Shown here one piece after another: positions 44,207 through 56,767 of a DNA stretch of 64,000 nt. The notes beneath the pieces were generated by a model that was not told the origin of the DNA, ran no database searches, and worked only from the letters and a program-made list of their open reading frames with translations. How positions within the stretch are numbered: the stretch's first letter is position 1; each line of letters starts with the position of its first letter. The stretch is from the NCBI RefSeq assembly GCF_030060925.1, contig NZ_CP045455.1:868001-932000 (forward strand), written 5' to 3'. Made by a program: the position numbers and the translations under genes. This DNA comes from Spiroplasma sp. SV19 (lineage in GTDB: Bacteria; Bacillota_I; Bacilli_A; Mycoplasmatales; Mycoplasmataceae).

Positions 44207-45607
44207 TTATAAAGCTGCTTCAATTGCATCTAAAATATAGTCTTTTAATTTATCACTACTTTGGTAAGTATTTGTTAATGTATTTGAAAATGCTTTAGCA
44301 GCAACTGCTGGTTGTCCCCCAATTCCATGTGAATAAACATCTTGTAATACTTCAACAATTTTGTCAAAAACAGTATCTTTTGCATGTTGATCTGTTTCGT
44401 TATGAATGAAAGCAACAGTTTCTGCATTAATTGCCTTTGTTTTTTCAATTCCTGTCCAAGTTGGATGTTGAATTGATGATTGATCAGTATTGATTCAACA
44501 GTCGCTTGTTGCTTTACTATTATCTCAAGTTTGGTTATTTGTTTGATAACCACATGTTGATGAATAAATATTTTTTAATGCTTCTGAAGTTGAAGTCGCA
44601 ATTTCTTTTAAAGCACTTGTTACAATAATTTCTTCACCATAAATTTTTGATTGTTCAGTATCAACCCCAATAACTTTTGCCATTGATTTATTATATCTAA
44701 TCCGGTCAATCGTATCTTGTGTTTGTGGCCCGGCAACTGGAAAAATGATACTTGCTCCCCGTGAAATTAATTCGTCAGAAATATCTTTTCCTTGGCCAAC
44801 CTCAAATGATTGTGAAAATCATGATTCATTACTTTTAACAACATTTTGAACTTTTTCAATTGGTTGTAAAGCAGTAACTTTTGGATTCATTTTTTGCACT
44901 TGTTTTAAAATATCATTTTTAATCTGAAATAGCTTTGGAAAAGCACTGTTACCAATAATTATATTAAAGATATCAGCTGCAACAATAAAACCTCACATAT
45001 AGTTTGAAACAGCGCCCGGGTTATCCATTCCCCCATAAGTTGCAATTTTTAATCCACTTGGATATCGTTCTTGATTTGCATTTAATCATAAAGCTGTAGC
45101 AATTCCAGCAAAAAAACCAGAAGATTCAGCTTCGTAAGTTATTCCAATAATATTTTTTGCTAATGGTCTTGTTCCATCCATTCCTAAATGAATGTTTTGA
45201 CTACTTCCATCAATATAAATAATATTTTGGGCCACTTCTGCTGCTCAACCAATTGTATTCCCATGGGCAAACCCTGGTAAAATTAAAGTTTTAGCTCCAG
45301 CAATATTTGCTGTCACATAAGCTGTTTTAAAATCAGACGGAGTTTGACTAGCTGGTTCAAAATAACTAGCCCGTCAACTACTTTTTTTCCACTCGGTGGC
45401 AGAAACTTTTTGATCTTTTTGTGAAACAACATATTTACTTGCTCCATCTCATGCTGATTCATTAAAAGATGCATCAGTAATTGTTCCTGCATCCGTAATG
45501 ACTCAAATATCACTATCAAAAGTGTATTTTTTTGCACAAGCAACAAGAGAAATACCTGAACTAGCTATTAACATTGCTGCGGTTAAAAAACTGAGCAATT
45601 TTCTCAT
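44207..45607 (-). CDS. BMP/Med-family substrate-binding lipoprotein
   Basis: 466 residues from ATG 45607. Lipobox LVAC; the mature N-terminus WVITDAGTITDASFNESAWDG is the signature of the BMP (PnrA-like) family of purine nucleoside binders, followed by GMDNPGAVSNYMWGF and RGASIIFPVAGPQT. It delivers nucleosides to the ABC importer encoded downstream. No frameshift; short overlapping frames inside it are shadows. Confidence 0.9.
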
Positions 45608-45774
45608 TGTGTGTTTCCTCCTATTATATTTTTATTTTTTTGGCAATTGCATATTCCCTTATATTATATTTACTATTTTTAACGCCCCAACAATGTAATA
45701 TATCATTGCTAGTTTATTTTTAACATATTTTTAAAAGAAAGAAAAGCAAATAATTTTAGTTTTTTTAAATAAAA

Positions 45775-45806
45775 AAATTAAATCCACATTAACTGAATTT
45801 AATTTT
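45775..45806. terminator. A/T-rich hairpin
   Basis: AAATTAAAT/ATTTAATTT arms with a 13-base loop and T6, upstream of the BMP gene. Confidence 0.4.
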
Positions 45807-45846
45807 TTCATTAATTTTTAAGAAATTATTTGCTCTTTAAAATATA

Positions 45847-45936
45847 GTTTTTACCAACGTGCTCAACAAGTACAGGGTTGAATTTGATGTAAAACAATCT
45901 GTTGCTAATACTTTTCAAAACACTGATGCTAAATAA
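45847..45936 (+). pseudogene. 3' fragment of a plus-strand gene
   Basis: An open frame without start, VFTNVLNKYRVEFDVKQ..., ends at TAA 45934 and is followed by a perfect terminator at 45962. Looks like the remaining tail of a lost gene; identity unknown. Confidence 0.35.
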
Positions 45937-45961
45937 CTATACGCCTTTAAAAGATAACTTA

Positions 45962-45987
45962 TGTCCTAATTATTAGGACACTTTTAT
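45962..45987 (+). terminator. Intrinsic terminator
   Basis: TGTCCTAA-TTA-TTAGGACA followed by CTTTTATT on the plus strand. Confidence 0.65.
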
Positions 45988-46103
45988 TAACAATACCTAT
46001 GCTATTATTAACTTATTTTCGAAAATACAATTTTTATATATTTATAAGAAAAAAACAAAAAATATTGCATTATTAAAAGAAATTATATATAATTAATTTG
46101 TGG

Positions 46104-46346
46104 TTAAAAAAAATGACTTTACCAGTCAAATAAACTACTCTTCTCAGTCTGGTTTCCAAAGCGACTGAGTTTTTTATTAGGTTAATTTAGTTAATATTCA
46201 TATTAATACAAACATTAACAACATGATTTTGTAATTTAACTGGTAAAGTCATTAATGAAGGGAAGTTCATACATAGCACCCCCATTAATGTAGATATCCT
46301 GATTATCTACTAGAGTAATTATAACATAAAAAAATAAAATTGTCAA
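46104..46346 (-). ncRNA. Putative ~208-nt RNA with perfect consensus promoter
   Basis: On the minus strand TTGACA (46341-46346), 17 bp, TATAAT (46318-46323). The RNA would start near 46311 with a hairpin GTAGATA/TATCTAC. Two 15-base arms (46239-46253 and 46112-46126) pair perfectly across about 110 nt and are followed by T8, so the closing stem is also the terminator. An inner hairpin CTCAGTC/GACTGAG lies in the loop. Two tiny ORFs overlap inside (MYELPFINDFTS with GGGGGTG before it; MTLPVKLQNH...). No RNA family recognised. Confidence 0.6.
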
Positions 46347-46412
46347 TTTTTTAATTTTTTATGGTATAATAATATGTCTAAAAATTATAATAATTTAAAT
46401 CCTTTTAATAAA

Positions 46413-46441
46413 AAATACCTTAGGTAAAACTAAGGTATTTT
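46413..46441. terminator. Bidirectional terminator
   Basis: AAATACCTTAG/CTAAGGTATTT with A/T runs on both sides, just after the 46443 gene's stop. Confidence 0.75.
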
Positions 46442-46442
46442 T

Positions 46443-49298
46443 TTATTTACTATTCTTTTTACAAAATGGACAATTTGTTTCAAAAGGAATATCTTGTTTT
46501 GTATATTTTGAAATATTATGTAAATTAAGATGGTTATAATCAACACGTTGGTTATTATTCATCATCACCTCATCTTGTCCTGATAAAGGATTTTTTGCAC
46601 GATAATAACTCCCTAAACCATACGGAACATCACTCGTGCTGGCTGCTCCATATGTATTTGAATATCCTTTTTTATTATACAAATTATAACGGGTTGAAGC
46701 TAAGTTAAGATCATCAATTTGTGGATAAAACTGATCAATTAGTACTACCCCATGATAATTAACATATTTTTTTGTTTCAACATCTGCAATTTTTTTTGCA
46801 AAATCAGTTGATTTTACTTCCAATGTTTCTACTTTTGACGTTAAAGTAGTTAAATGTTCTTGAACTTCTCCCAATGTTTTTGTATGTGCTGATTGTAAAT
46901 CAATTGAATTTTTAATTAATTCTTCTAGTTTTATAAAGCGGCAGTCAAAATTGTTATCACTTTCTGGTTGAGTTGGGGTTGATAACTGTTCTAAAGTTGA
47001 TTCTGATGTTGCTGTTGTTCCTACTATTGGTACAACTTTTTGTTCTGTTGTATCATATTCAATTATTTCATCACCAAGATTTGAAAAATCACCATTCATA
47101 ATTTTATTATCTAATTCATCTAAACTATATGATATTTCATCATCTAAAACTGGCTTAATTTCTGACGGTGCTGATTTTATTGGTTCACTTATAACAACGT
47201 CATTTAATAACTCACCTTCGTTATTATCATCTTTCTCAACTAGCTTATTACTAACGTGTTCTAAATTACTTACTGACTTTGTTTCTGTTGGTAAAGCTTG
47301 TACTTTGTTGTCATCAACTGTTGCGTTAAAACTTGGTTCTTTTTCAGTAGTTACTGAAATAGGTTCTGATTGTTCAGGAGAAATTACATCATTTAAGGTT
47401 TCTTCTGCTTGTTCTAACGTTTGTTCAATATGTTCAGCATGTTCAAATGTCACTATTTCAGCATCATCAACTTCATCTTCAACTGTAATTGGAGCTCCTT
47501 CATTATTAAAATCATCTAATCCTTCCAATTCTGCAAATGTATAACCATGACTGTCATCGGCATAATTAAAAACTTCTTTTGACTGATTATCTGATGATTG
47601 GATTTCTGATAATAGTTCGCCTCCTAATTCCGCAATATTATAATTTTCTGGAATAAAAGTAGTATCTTCTTGTGGACTATCTTGAGCAGTTTCCCCTGCG
47701 ACACTTGTACCAAGAATAATTTTTTCATTATTATTACTTTCTGTAGTAATCAAAACATCATTATTGTCATTAAAAGTTAAACTATCGTCAACAGTATTTG
47801 TTAAACTATCAAAAGCATCATTATCTTCTTTAACCGTAATTACTTCATCAGAAATGTCATTTAAAGCATCATCAGTTGGAACAATAATATGTTCATTAAG
47901 AAAATCGGTTGTTGCTTGGGAATTATCACCAAAGATTTCTGCAATATGCATAAGTTTTAAATGCTGATCTGCCCCTAATTTTAACTTTGCTGCTAAACCA
48001 TTTGCCTCTTTAACAATTAAATTATAAATCTTCGATTTCTTTTTAATTGATTTATTTGGAGCATTAATACTCTGAACTTCTTCTTCTACCAAGTTTCTAA
48101 TATTAAGAGCTTGTTGATACATTTCACTTCATTTATTGTAAAGTCTTTTTTCTTTTTTTGTTAATACTCTTGCATCCGATGAAGAAGAATCCAACAATTC
48201 ATCATTTAAAAAATCAAAGTCAATTTCTTTATCTATAACAGATTCTTCTTTTTGTACCTCATCATTTAAATTAGCACTTTCTTCTAAAATTTCTGTTTTA
48301 TCAACGAAAAGTTCAACATCAGCATTAACTGCATAATCAGAGTTAAGATTAGTTTCTTTAAAAGAAACATTAGCATCTTCATCTTTTACCGTACTTGACT
48401 CAGTTTCAACATTTGTCTCTGCTGAAATTAATGGTTCTTCCACGATTACCGTTTCTGTAGTTACATCTTTAACAACATTTGTTGATAATGGTGGGTTGAT
48501 TAAATCATTAGGTTTGTTTAATTCTGAATTAGAGACACTTGACATTGTATGTGTCATATCACTAATTAAATTTGCTAATTCATTTTCATCAACATCATTT
48601 TTGCCAGAATTAAATAAATTATTTAATTCATTTGATGTAAAAATTGCATTTGATTTTTCCGTGAATGATTTTTTATTATCATCCACGTTTACGTAACCAC
48701 TGTCTTTGAAATTTTTTTCGGTATCTTCGATCCCTACGGTAGTCACGCCAACTCCCATAGTTGCGCTTCCATGATACTTTCCCTCTTTATTTACCTCTCT
48801 TTCCAGTTTTTTATCCTGATGGTAAATAACAATCATATTTCGTTCTTCAACAAAATTTTGTAAAGCTTCGACATCAAATAATGATGATTCAATAAATAAT
48901 AAACCGATAAAAATGAAGGCAGCAAAGATTAAGATAGCTACTTTTCCATATATTAATGAAGCAATAATTAATGTAACAAAAATCATTTTAATATATGGTT
49001 TTGCAATTCGTTGCCCTTTCTTAATGCGATTAATTTGGAATGACACTAATGTAATTGCTGCTAAAGCAACAAAGATTGATAATGCAATAATAGTGTATGC
49101 CCAAGTGTCACCAGTTAAACGGTTTAATATTTCTTCTTGTTTAAAAATTGAGGTTTGAAAAATATCATTTATTGAATTTAAAATTGTTGGAAGCGCAACT
49201 TGTTGAATCACCAAAAGATTTAATACTGCTGCAAAAATTTGAACTATTGCTCCAATTATGATTAGGACTCATCCTAAAGTTACTAAAAATGTAAACAT
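46443..49298 (-). CDS. Large membrane-anchored acidic protein, Spiroplasma type
   Basis: 951 residues from ATG 49298. The frame passes through a TGA (48126-48128) that standard-code reading takes as a stop. The N-terminus has three or four membrane segments (within about 1-30, 60-80 and 90-130). The middle, about residues 170-750, is low-complexity and rich in Asp, Glu, Ser and Thr. A coiled coil near 790-830 and a C-terminal domain with Tyr/Asn-rich sequence and CPFC end it. Probably a structural protein linking membrane and cytoplasm; no family recognised. Confidence 0.7.
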
Positions 49299-49319
49299 AT
49301 TAACTTATTCTCCTCTAAT

Positions 49320-50333
49320 TTACTTTCCACCGCGCATAGCTCAATAATCAAACCCAATTGTGTCATCATCTTCTTCCTCTTCAACTGGAACAAAATTTTG
49401 CATTGAATGTTGGGTTTCTTCTTCTATTTTTGGTGTTACTTTTGCAACAGAACTACCATCTTCATCATTTCTAATAATGTAGCACTTGTTAAAAATACTA
49501 ATTTCATGTCCTATTAACTGGTCTGTTAAATTGTTGCCATAAATTTGTTTAACATAGGTTTCAATTAAAACCGGATTTAATGCAACAATAAACTTAAATT
49601 GTATAATTCCTTTAAAAATCGCATGCACTAAACTAAAGACCGTTTTAAACTTAGCATATCCAACTAAATCAATGTTATTGAAAACAATTACAATATTATC
49701 TTTAATCTCATATGCCCGTAAGATTTCTTCAAATTCTTTTTTAATATATTCTAATGGATCATCAAATTCTAATTCATTAATAATTACCACCGAATTTGAA
49801 TCATTAGTTTGCTCGGATAATTCGTTGTTTTTTAAAGTTCTTGCAAACAATTTAACACGATCTCATAAGACTTTTTTATCCTCTAAACTAACTTTTGGCA
49901 ACCCTTTAATAACTCTTTTAAGCAAGAATAAGAATGGTGAAGCATATAACTCAATACGTAACAAATCAATATTAACAAGTGGCATTGAAAAAAATGAACT
50001 AACAATTTCAGACATTGATTCCTGATGTTGATTATCAATTATTGTTAAGAAAAACTGCATCTCATTATTTTTTTCTTTAAATGTTTTTATTAAATCACGA
50101 ATAATTTCATAACTTGATAATACCATGCCATCAATCTTACTTAAATCTTCTTCATTTTTATTTTTTCTAATTTCATGACCACTATTTTTAAATAACCCTA
50201 ATGTCATATCTTCGCCTTTATTAACAACCTGCGTTGAATTCATTTTTCGATCATTGCTTTTTGAATCATTTGGCTTTGTTTCTTCTGTATTTAATTTTAA
50301 GTTTTTCATTCGTTCGAATGGATTGATGTACAT
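49320..50333 (-). CDS. Hypothetical protein, AAA-like C-terminal half
   Basis: 337 residues from ATG 50333 after AGGAGGGC, two TGA Trp codons. The central part (QFFLTIIDNQHQES, NIVIVFNNIDLVGYAKF, KFIVALNPVLIETYV) resembles the beta strands of STAND/KAP or AAA proteins around a Walker B, but no Walker A is present. The C-terminus is acidic (EEEEDDD). Upstream of the large membrane protein with a 21-nt gap, so they likely act together. Confidence 0.55.
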
Positions 50334-50453
50334 GTTGTTTAGCCCTCCTGCATCATTTCTCCATATCTAAATTATATCATATTTACTAAAAAACTTATAA
50401 AAAAAATTGCATTTTAAACTGCAATTTGGTATGATATTATCCTTTTTATAAAA

Positions 50454-50804
50454 TTACTCTTTGTTCTCTTCTTTTAAATCAGCTAGTTCTTTTTCTAACC
50501 GCTTAATTTTTTCTTCTTTTGATTCCTTATTTTTATTCTTATCCTTTTTGCGATAATCATCAAATAACTTTCTTGTTCCATCTTTAATATTATCTTTATT
50601 CATAAATAAAAAATGCCCCATAAAATAACCCGTGACTCAAATTCCTAACAATAATACACTAATTAAAAATGCAACTGTATATGTTTTTTGATCAAGTACA
50701 TACAACACTGTAAAGACAATAGTTAAAATAATTAAAATAATTAAAATAACAAGATTAATAATCTTATATCATGATCATTTTTTTGGTTTTAATTCTTTTG
50801 TCAT
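50454..50804 (-). CDS. Two-pass membrane protein with coiled-coil tail
   Basis: 116 residues from ATG 50804. Membrane segments at about 15-36 and 44-65, then a basic-acidic coiled coil (EEKIKRLEKELADLKEEN). Unknown role. Confidence 0.65.
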
Positions 50805-50814
50805 TGTTTACCTC

Positions 50815-51354
50815 TTATCTAATAAATTCTTTTGTTAAAGAATTATAAATTTTTGAAGGGCGATTATCTAAATATCCATCATCAACAATAATATCAACAT
50901 CAAATTTTTTTAGTTCATTAAATTCTTTCGCATAATTTTGCCCACTAATATTAACACTTGTTCCATAAATTGGACCCACTTTTTTAATAATTTTTTGTAA
51001 TCATTTTGATTTTGTAATTCGAAGTCCAATTGTATTATCTTTAGTGATATTATAACGACTATTAATATCATTCTTTATGTTACCTATTATAGTAATAGTT
51101 TCGTTTTTCTTAAAAAGTTTTAAGTCCTCACGTGTCAAAGCAATAAATTTTTTTGCCATACGAACAGAATTAACAATTACTGACAAATACATTCTTTCTG
51201 AACGCCCTTTAACTTTAAAAATTCGGGCTTTTGCTGTTTGTGAACTAATAATACATGTCATCCCATAAATTGTATCAGTAGGAATAATAATTACATTTTC
51301 AGCCAAATAACCCGCAATAATTTCTTTATATTCTTTTACTGTATACACTTTCAT
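50815..51354 (-). CDS. tsaC: Sua5/YrdC-family threonylcarbamoyl-AMP synthase
   Basis: 179 residues from ATG 51354. IIIPTDTIYGM near residue 24 and the KGRSERMYLSVIV block are the ATP/threonine-binding core of YrdC. The enzyme makes threonylcarbamoyl-AMP for t6A37 in tRNAs reading ANN codons. Short form without Sua5 C-terminal domain. One TGA Trp. Confidence 0.85.
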
Positions 51355-51373
51355 TGTTTATCCAACCTCCTTT

Positions 51374-52798
51374 TTATAAGTTTTTAGAATCTAGTTTAAT
51401 TTGGTTTTCACGATTATTATTACTTTTAATTTTTGAAATATGTGAAATAGCAATAATTGATAACACACTAATAAAAGAAGACAATAAAATTCCACTCGCA
51501 ATTAATTCACTTCCTTGCAATCAAAAATAATTTAGTTTTGTTGTCCCAAAAATTGGTTTCATAACTGTATCTTTAAAATGTTGATCTTGATTATTTCAAT
51601 AATCTACTGCTTGTGTCATTTGATACTGCGAAATTAAAAACATTACTAAGGACATCCCCGTTACAATTAAAAAACTAACATAAAAACTAATAAATCCTTT
51701 TTTCGTTAAATTTGGTTTTTTAATCATTACAAAACTAAAGGCAAACAACATTGAAATAATTAAAGCTGAAAAAATAATTGGTGCAATATTAATAAAAAAT
51801 GTTGACCCCGGCATTTTGCTCGTCATATGAAAGTAATCAAGATTTGGCTGATCTAAAATACTAGTTGTTCCTGGAATAATAACATTAATTGTTAATTCTG
51901 GATATAAGTAGGAGTACAAAATGAATCGATTCGCTTCTGTAAAACCACTACCTATAATAATTGTATAGATTAACTGCGGAATAAAAGCAATACTTGAAAA
52001 GAAAATAACCCATAATGAAATATTAAATTCATTTGGAATTAAGAATAAACTAATAATTTTTTTAGCAACACTCTGGTTAAAAGTATCTTTTAAAACAACT
52101 AATTCTTCTTTTTTCCCTAAGTTAACATTAGTATTTAATAATCATTCTAACTTAAAACCAACTTTTAACATAATAAAAATAATAAAAATCATTTGTAAAC
52201 CGGTAATTCATCAAATTACATTAATTCCAATTCATGTGAACGGATACGGATTTTTAGTGCCAGAACCTGTTGCTAAATTAATTAGGGCATTAATAATTGC
52301 ATCTCGATTTGGAATTCCTGGTTTAATCATATTTTTAATATTTTCAATGTAATCTGGACCATTATATCCTCCTTTTAAGGAGCGGCATCACTCGGTAAAT
52401 AAATCATAATAATACTCTGCAAATGAAAATAATAAGCAGGTAATAAAAATAAAAGAAGTAATAGTAATTGTTCCAATTAATAACATTCGATTATTAAAAT
52501 TAATTGTTCGTTTTTGATAATAAATATAAAAAACAGTACTAATAATTGCACATACTAAAGTTGCTAAAGCAAAATATGGCAATCCAAAAATTAAAAACCG
52601 GTTTGGCAAATCAGATGTTGTAAATGTTTCTAAGACATCTTTTGGTGTTGTTTCAATAAAGACAAAGAAATTTTTTAAAATACTATCCCGATGCGAAATA
52701 ACAATAAAAGCAAAATATGGCATCATAATAAATAAAACTAATAAAAATGCAATACTAATAATGCGAATTCTTTTAATATTTTTAATCTTATTGTCCAT
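51374..52798 (-). CDS. Polytopic membrane protein
   Basis: 474 residues from ATG 52798, with several TGA Trp codons. About eight hydrophobic segments spread over the length and a Lys/Asn-rich C-terminal tail. No transporter signature recognised. Between prmC and tsaC. Confidence 0.65.
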
Positions 52799-52832
52799 AC
52801 TTTCACCTCACACCTGAGCTCCTATCATTTTA

Positions 52833-53690
52833 CTACAAAATATTAACAAATAACATTCGTCATTTTTTATTTATATCTTTTCTAAAATAATATCTTTGGT
52901 TTGGGAAATATTCTTTAACTAATTTTTCTAGTGCTTTTTTTTGATCATAGCCATGTTCAAAACATAAAAAACCATTTTTATTGACAATTTTCTGTCAATT
53001 TTGAAAAATTTGACGGTAGAAATATAATCCATCATCATCACCAAATAAAGCAACATGTGGCTCATAGTTTCTAACACGATGACTAATTTGTTGGCTTTTT
53101 GGAATATAAGGTGGATTACAAACTAGAATATCAGCTTTAATTTTGTTTGTAATAAAGGGTTCTAACATATCACCTTTTAACAATTTAACATTCCGACAAT
53201 TTAACTGCTTAATATTTCTTTTTGCAACATTTAAAGCCAAAGGTGAAATATCACTGGCATAAATTGTTAAATTGGGATTTTCTAATCCTAAGCTAATTGC
53301 AATAGCCCCACTACCAGTTCCAACATCAATTAAAGTCAATGGTTTCTTGTTTTCAACAAAAATATCATCAATTAAAACATTAATATTATCGACTAATTCT
53401 TCTGTCTCATATCGTGGAATAAGAACATTGTCATCTACATAAAAATCATAACCATAAAAACTCTGTAAATTAGTAATATGCTGAATTGGTTTTCCATTTC
53501 GATATTCAACCAACTTTTGTCAGTAATCATCAACCTTAAAATTAATCTTGTCATTTTGAACAGCATACAATTTCGCTAATGATATTTGCATAAAAAAAGC
53601 TATTAAAGTTTTAACATCAGCAAGATAATTAATAATATTAGACTCTTTAAGATAATTTTCTGATTTTTCAATTAATTCATTAACCGTCAT
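52833..53690 (-). CDS. prmC: Release factor glutamine methyltransferase
   Basis: 285 residues from ATG 53690, overlapping the prfA stop by one base (TAATG). SAM-binding LIDVGTGSGAIAISL and the catalytic CNPPYIP (NPPY 192-195). PrmC methylates the Gln of the GGQ motif of release factors; its substrate gene prfA is directly upstream, a common arrangement. Last segment read through TGA. Confidence 0.93.
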
Positions 53691-54766
53691 TAGTTTCCTT
53701 CCATTTTTAATCTTTGCTCTTCATTAATTAAAGCTGTAAGAATTTCATCTAGATTACCTTCCATAATTTGATCTAATTTTTGCAAAGTTAAATTAATCCG
53801 ATGATCAGTAACTCGATTTTGTGGATAATTATATGTCCTAATCTTTTCACTACGATCACCAGTCCCTACTGCATCTTTTCGTAATGTTCCTCGTTCTTCG
53901 TTAATTTTACGCTGTTGTTCTTCATATAATTTACTACGTAAATGTTGCATTGCTAATGCTTTATTATCATGTTGACTACGACCATCTTGTGATGTAACAA
54001 CAACACCAGTTGGTAAATGGGTAATTCGTACTGCTGAGTCAGTTGTATTAACATGTTGTCCTCCCGCACCAGAAGCACGATATGTATCAATTTTTAAATC
54101 AATGGCTTTAATTTCAAAATCAACCTCCTCAATTTCTGGTAAAACGGCAACTGTTGCTGTTGAAGTATGAACCCGCCCTTTGCTTTCTGTTTTTGGGATT
54201 CGTTGAACGCGATGTGCTCCTGATTCAAACTTCATTTTTGAATAAACACGATCACCTTTAACCATAAATGAAATTGTTGAAAACCCGCCAGCTTCTGACT
54301 CATTTTCTTCAATTAATTCAATTTTTCACTTTTGTTGTTCAGCATATTTTAAATACATTCGATATAAATCACCAGCAAAAATATTTCCTTCATCACCACC
54401 AGCAGCACCCCGAATTTCAAAAATAACATTTTTTTCATCATTAGGATCTTTTGGCAATAACATTACTTTTAACTCAGCGGTAATTTGTTCTTTTCTGATT
54501 TCTGAAGTTTTTATTTCCTCTTTAGCTAAATCAATTAATTCTTCATCTTTTTCATTTTCTAAACTTGCTTTTGCTTCATTAATATTATTTAAAACATTTT
54601 TATAATTTAAATACAATGCAACAGTATCTTCTAATTGTGATTGTTCTTTTGCCAAACTAGTTAATTTTTTGACATCATTAACTATTTCTGGCTTTGTTAA
54701 TTCTTCATTAATTAAATTTGATCGCTTTAACATTGCTTCTAATCGGTCAACTGTTTTTTGATTCAT
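53690..54766 (-). CDS. prfA: Peptide chain release factor 1
   Basis: 358 residues from ATG 54766. Contains the GGQ motif (235-237, [10 protein letters not shown]), the HRVQRIP block and the C-terminal [15 protein letters not shown]1 reads UAA and UAG; with UGA as Trp no RF2 is needed, fitting the genetic code seen here. One TGA Trp. Confidence 0.95.
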
Positions 54767-54875
54767 TTTACCACCTCTATTTATTCAAACACTTAACAAT
54801 TATAATATATTTTAAATCATAATGATTAATTTAATCTATATATATAAAAATAAATCATAATAGTTAATGATTTAT

Positions 54876-55184
54876 TTACTGATTTGCAATGATTTCTTGA
54901 AATTTTGGTAATTTTCTTAATTGGTCAAGTAAAGTTAAACGATACTCGCAACTCACAAATGTTTTTTTAACGGGATGTTTTGTAATAATTTTCTGACTAA
55001 TTTTAAAAACATTACCATTCACAACAACATTATCATTTTCTTTAATCATTAAGTCTTCCATAATTGTAATTTTAGAATTAACTGGTAAATTTTCAACAAA
55101 GTGTGCTTTAATCTTGGTCACCATTTTGAGTTTATCACTTGTAATAAAATATGCTTCTGCATTTAATCCTGCTTTTGTTAACAT
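54876..55184 (-). CDS. Hypothetical protein between prfA and tdk
   Basis: 102 residues from ATG 55184 after GGAAAGG. Beta-rich pattern with a predicted small barrel (ITIMEDLMIKENDNVVVNG). Followed by a small A/T-rich hairpin (54848-54871). No family recognised. Confidence 0.6.
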   Translation of the reverse strand: MLTKAGLNAEAYFITSDKLKMVTKIKAHFVENLPVNSKITIMEDLMIKENDNVVVNGNVFKISQKIITKHPVKKTFVSCEYRLTLLDQLRKLPKFQEIIANQ

Positions 55185-55201
55185 TTTTGTTCCTTTCCAA
55201 G

Positions 55202-55786
55202 TTAATATGTTACTTCATGGCAATGACGACAACGAGCTTCATATTTATCTTTCTCACCAATTAAAACAATTGGATCATAATAATTAGCGGGTTTACCATT
55301 AATCAAGCGTTGAGTACGGTTTGCTAAATTTCCACATTTAACACAAATTGCATGTAATTTTTTTACTTCTTCTGCTCGAGTCATTAACTGTTCAACATTT
55401 AGAAATGCTTCACCACGAAAATCTTTATCTAAGCCATTAACAATAACAATAATTCCTTTATCTGCTAACGAATCAGCAACCTTAACAATATTGTTATCAA
55501 AAAACTGAATTTCATCAATTCCAATGACATTTGTTGTTGGTTCAATTTGATTTAATAATTCTGTTGAATCTTTCACTGGTCTTGCTTCAACTGAATTTTG
55601 ACTATGACTAACAACTTTGTTTTCACTATAACGGTTATCAATTTCTGGTTTAAAAACCTGAATGCGAAATTTGGCATAGCTTAACCGTACTAAACGACGA
55701 ATAAACTCTTCTGTTTTACCAGCAAACATACAACCAGTAATTACCTCAATTCATCCCATTTGGGCCTTGCTATTTAAAAAATACAT
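55202..55786 (-). CDS. tdk: Thymidine kinase
   Basis: 194 residues from ATG 55786. P-loop GCMFAGKT (18-25), VIGIDEIQFF, the lasso segment and Zn cysteines CVKCG...CRHCH are typical of type II (TK1-like) kinases. Phosphorylates thymidine for salvage, matching the nucleoside importer in this window. The start is 3 nt after the DHH gene's stop. Confidence 0.94.
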
Positions 55787-55788
55787 TA

Positions 55789-56751
55789 TTAACCTCCCAT
55801 ATATTTAACATTATTTTTAATTAAAAGACTTAAATCAGTCAAAACTTTTTCAGTGTCTTCTCACTGATAAATCTTCGCCCCACTAGCTAACTGATGACCG
55901 CCACCATGATATTTTTCAGCAACACCATTCACAATATAAGTATTACTGCGAATACTAATATTAATATAACCCTCTGCCTTATTTTCAATTAATAACATTC
56001 AAATTTTAAATTCTTTAATATTACTCATAATATTAACTCATGGTTTAACAGTTTCATAATCCATTTGATGTTCTTTTAACATTTCATCTGTTATTTTAAC
56101 ATAACTAATTTGTTCATTATAAACGATTACTTGTGATAATAAATAATTTTTAAAACAAACATTTGCTCATGACTCTTCATATAAATTTTGATAAATACTT
56201 TGTAAATCAAATCCCTTTGCAACTAATTGTCCTGCTAATATGAAAGTTTCACCACAAGTTTTATTATACATAAAACGATTAGAATCAGTTACAATTCCAG
56301 TAAAGATTAATCTTGCCGTTGTTGATGAAACTTCTAATTTTGATGTTAAAACTAAATCAGCAATCATTTCACTAGCGGCAATTTTGCTTTCATCAATTCA
56401 TTGCAAATCACCATATGGTGTTACATTTGGATGATGGTCAATTTTAATAATTTCTTTTGCTTCTTGTCAATATTTACTATCGATTCGTTCCATATTTGCT
56501 GTATCTGTCACAATTACTAAAGCTCCTTGATAATCTTCTTGTTTAACAAGATCTGGTGTTGCTAAAAAAGATAAATATTTATTTGGTTCACCATCGACCA
56601 AAACTTTTTTAGGAGGAAAATTATCCTTAATAAATTGTGCTAACCCAAATGCTGAACCATAAGCATCACCATCTGGTGAAATATGGCGTAAACAAATAAT
56701 AGTGTCATAATCCTTAATTTTTTGTAAAATCACTTCTTTTAAACCTTGCAT
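55789..56751 (-). CDS. DHH/DHHA1 phosphoesterase (NrnA-like)
   Basis: 320 residues from ATG 56751. RHISPDGDAYGSAFGL, VTDTANMERID and IDHHPN are the metal-binding motifs of the DHH family, and GGGHQLASGAK is the DHHA1 motif. Such proteins degrade nano-RNA, pAp or c-di-nucleotides. Two TGA Trp codons join the frame. Confidence 0.9.
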
Positions 56752-56767
56752 TCAAAATTTCCTCACT

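Noticed and set aside
44275-45546. Extra minus-strand frames within the BMP lipoprotein
   Set aside because: Out-of-frame shadows; the 466-residue code-4 frame is continuous.
46376-46429. 17-codon plus-strand ORF behind TGGTATAAT
   Set aside because: Runs into the bidirectional terminator; too short to support, though the promoter-like motif is real.
47305-47967. Plus-strand frames inside the large membrane protein gene
   Set aside because: Ser/Val-rich shadows of the acidic minus-strand repeats.
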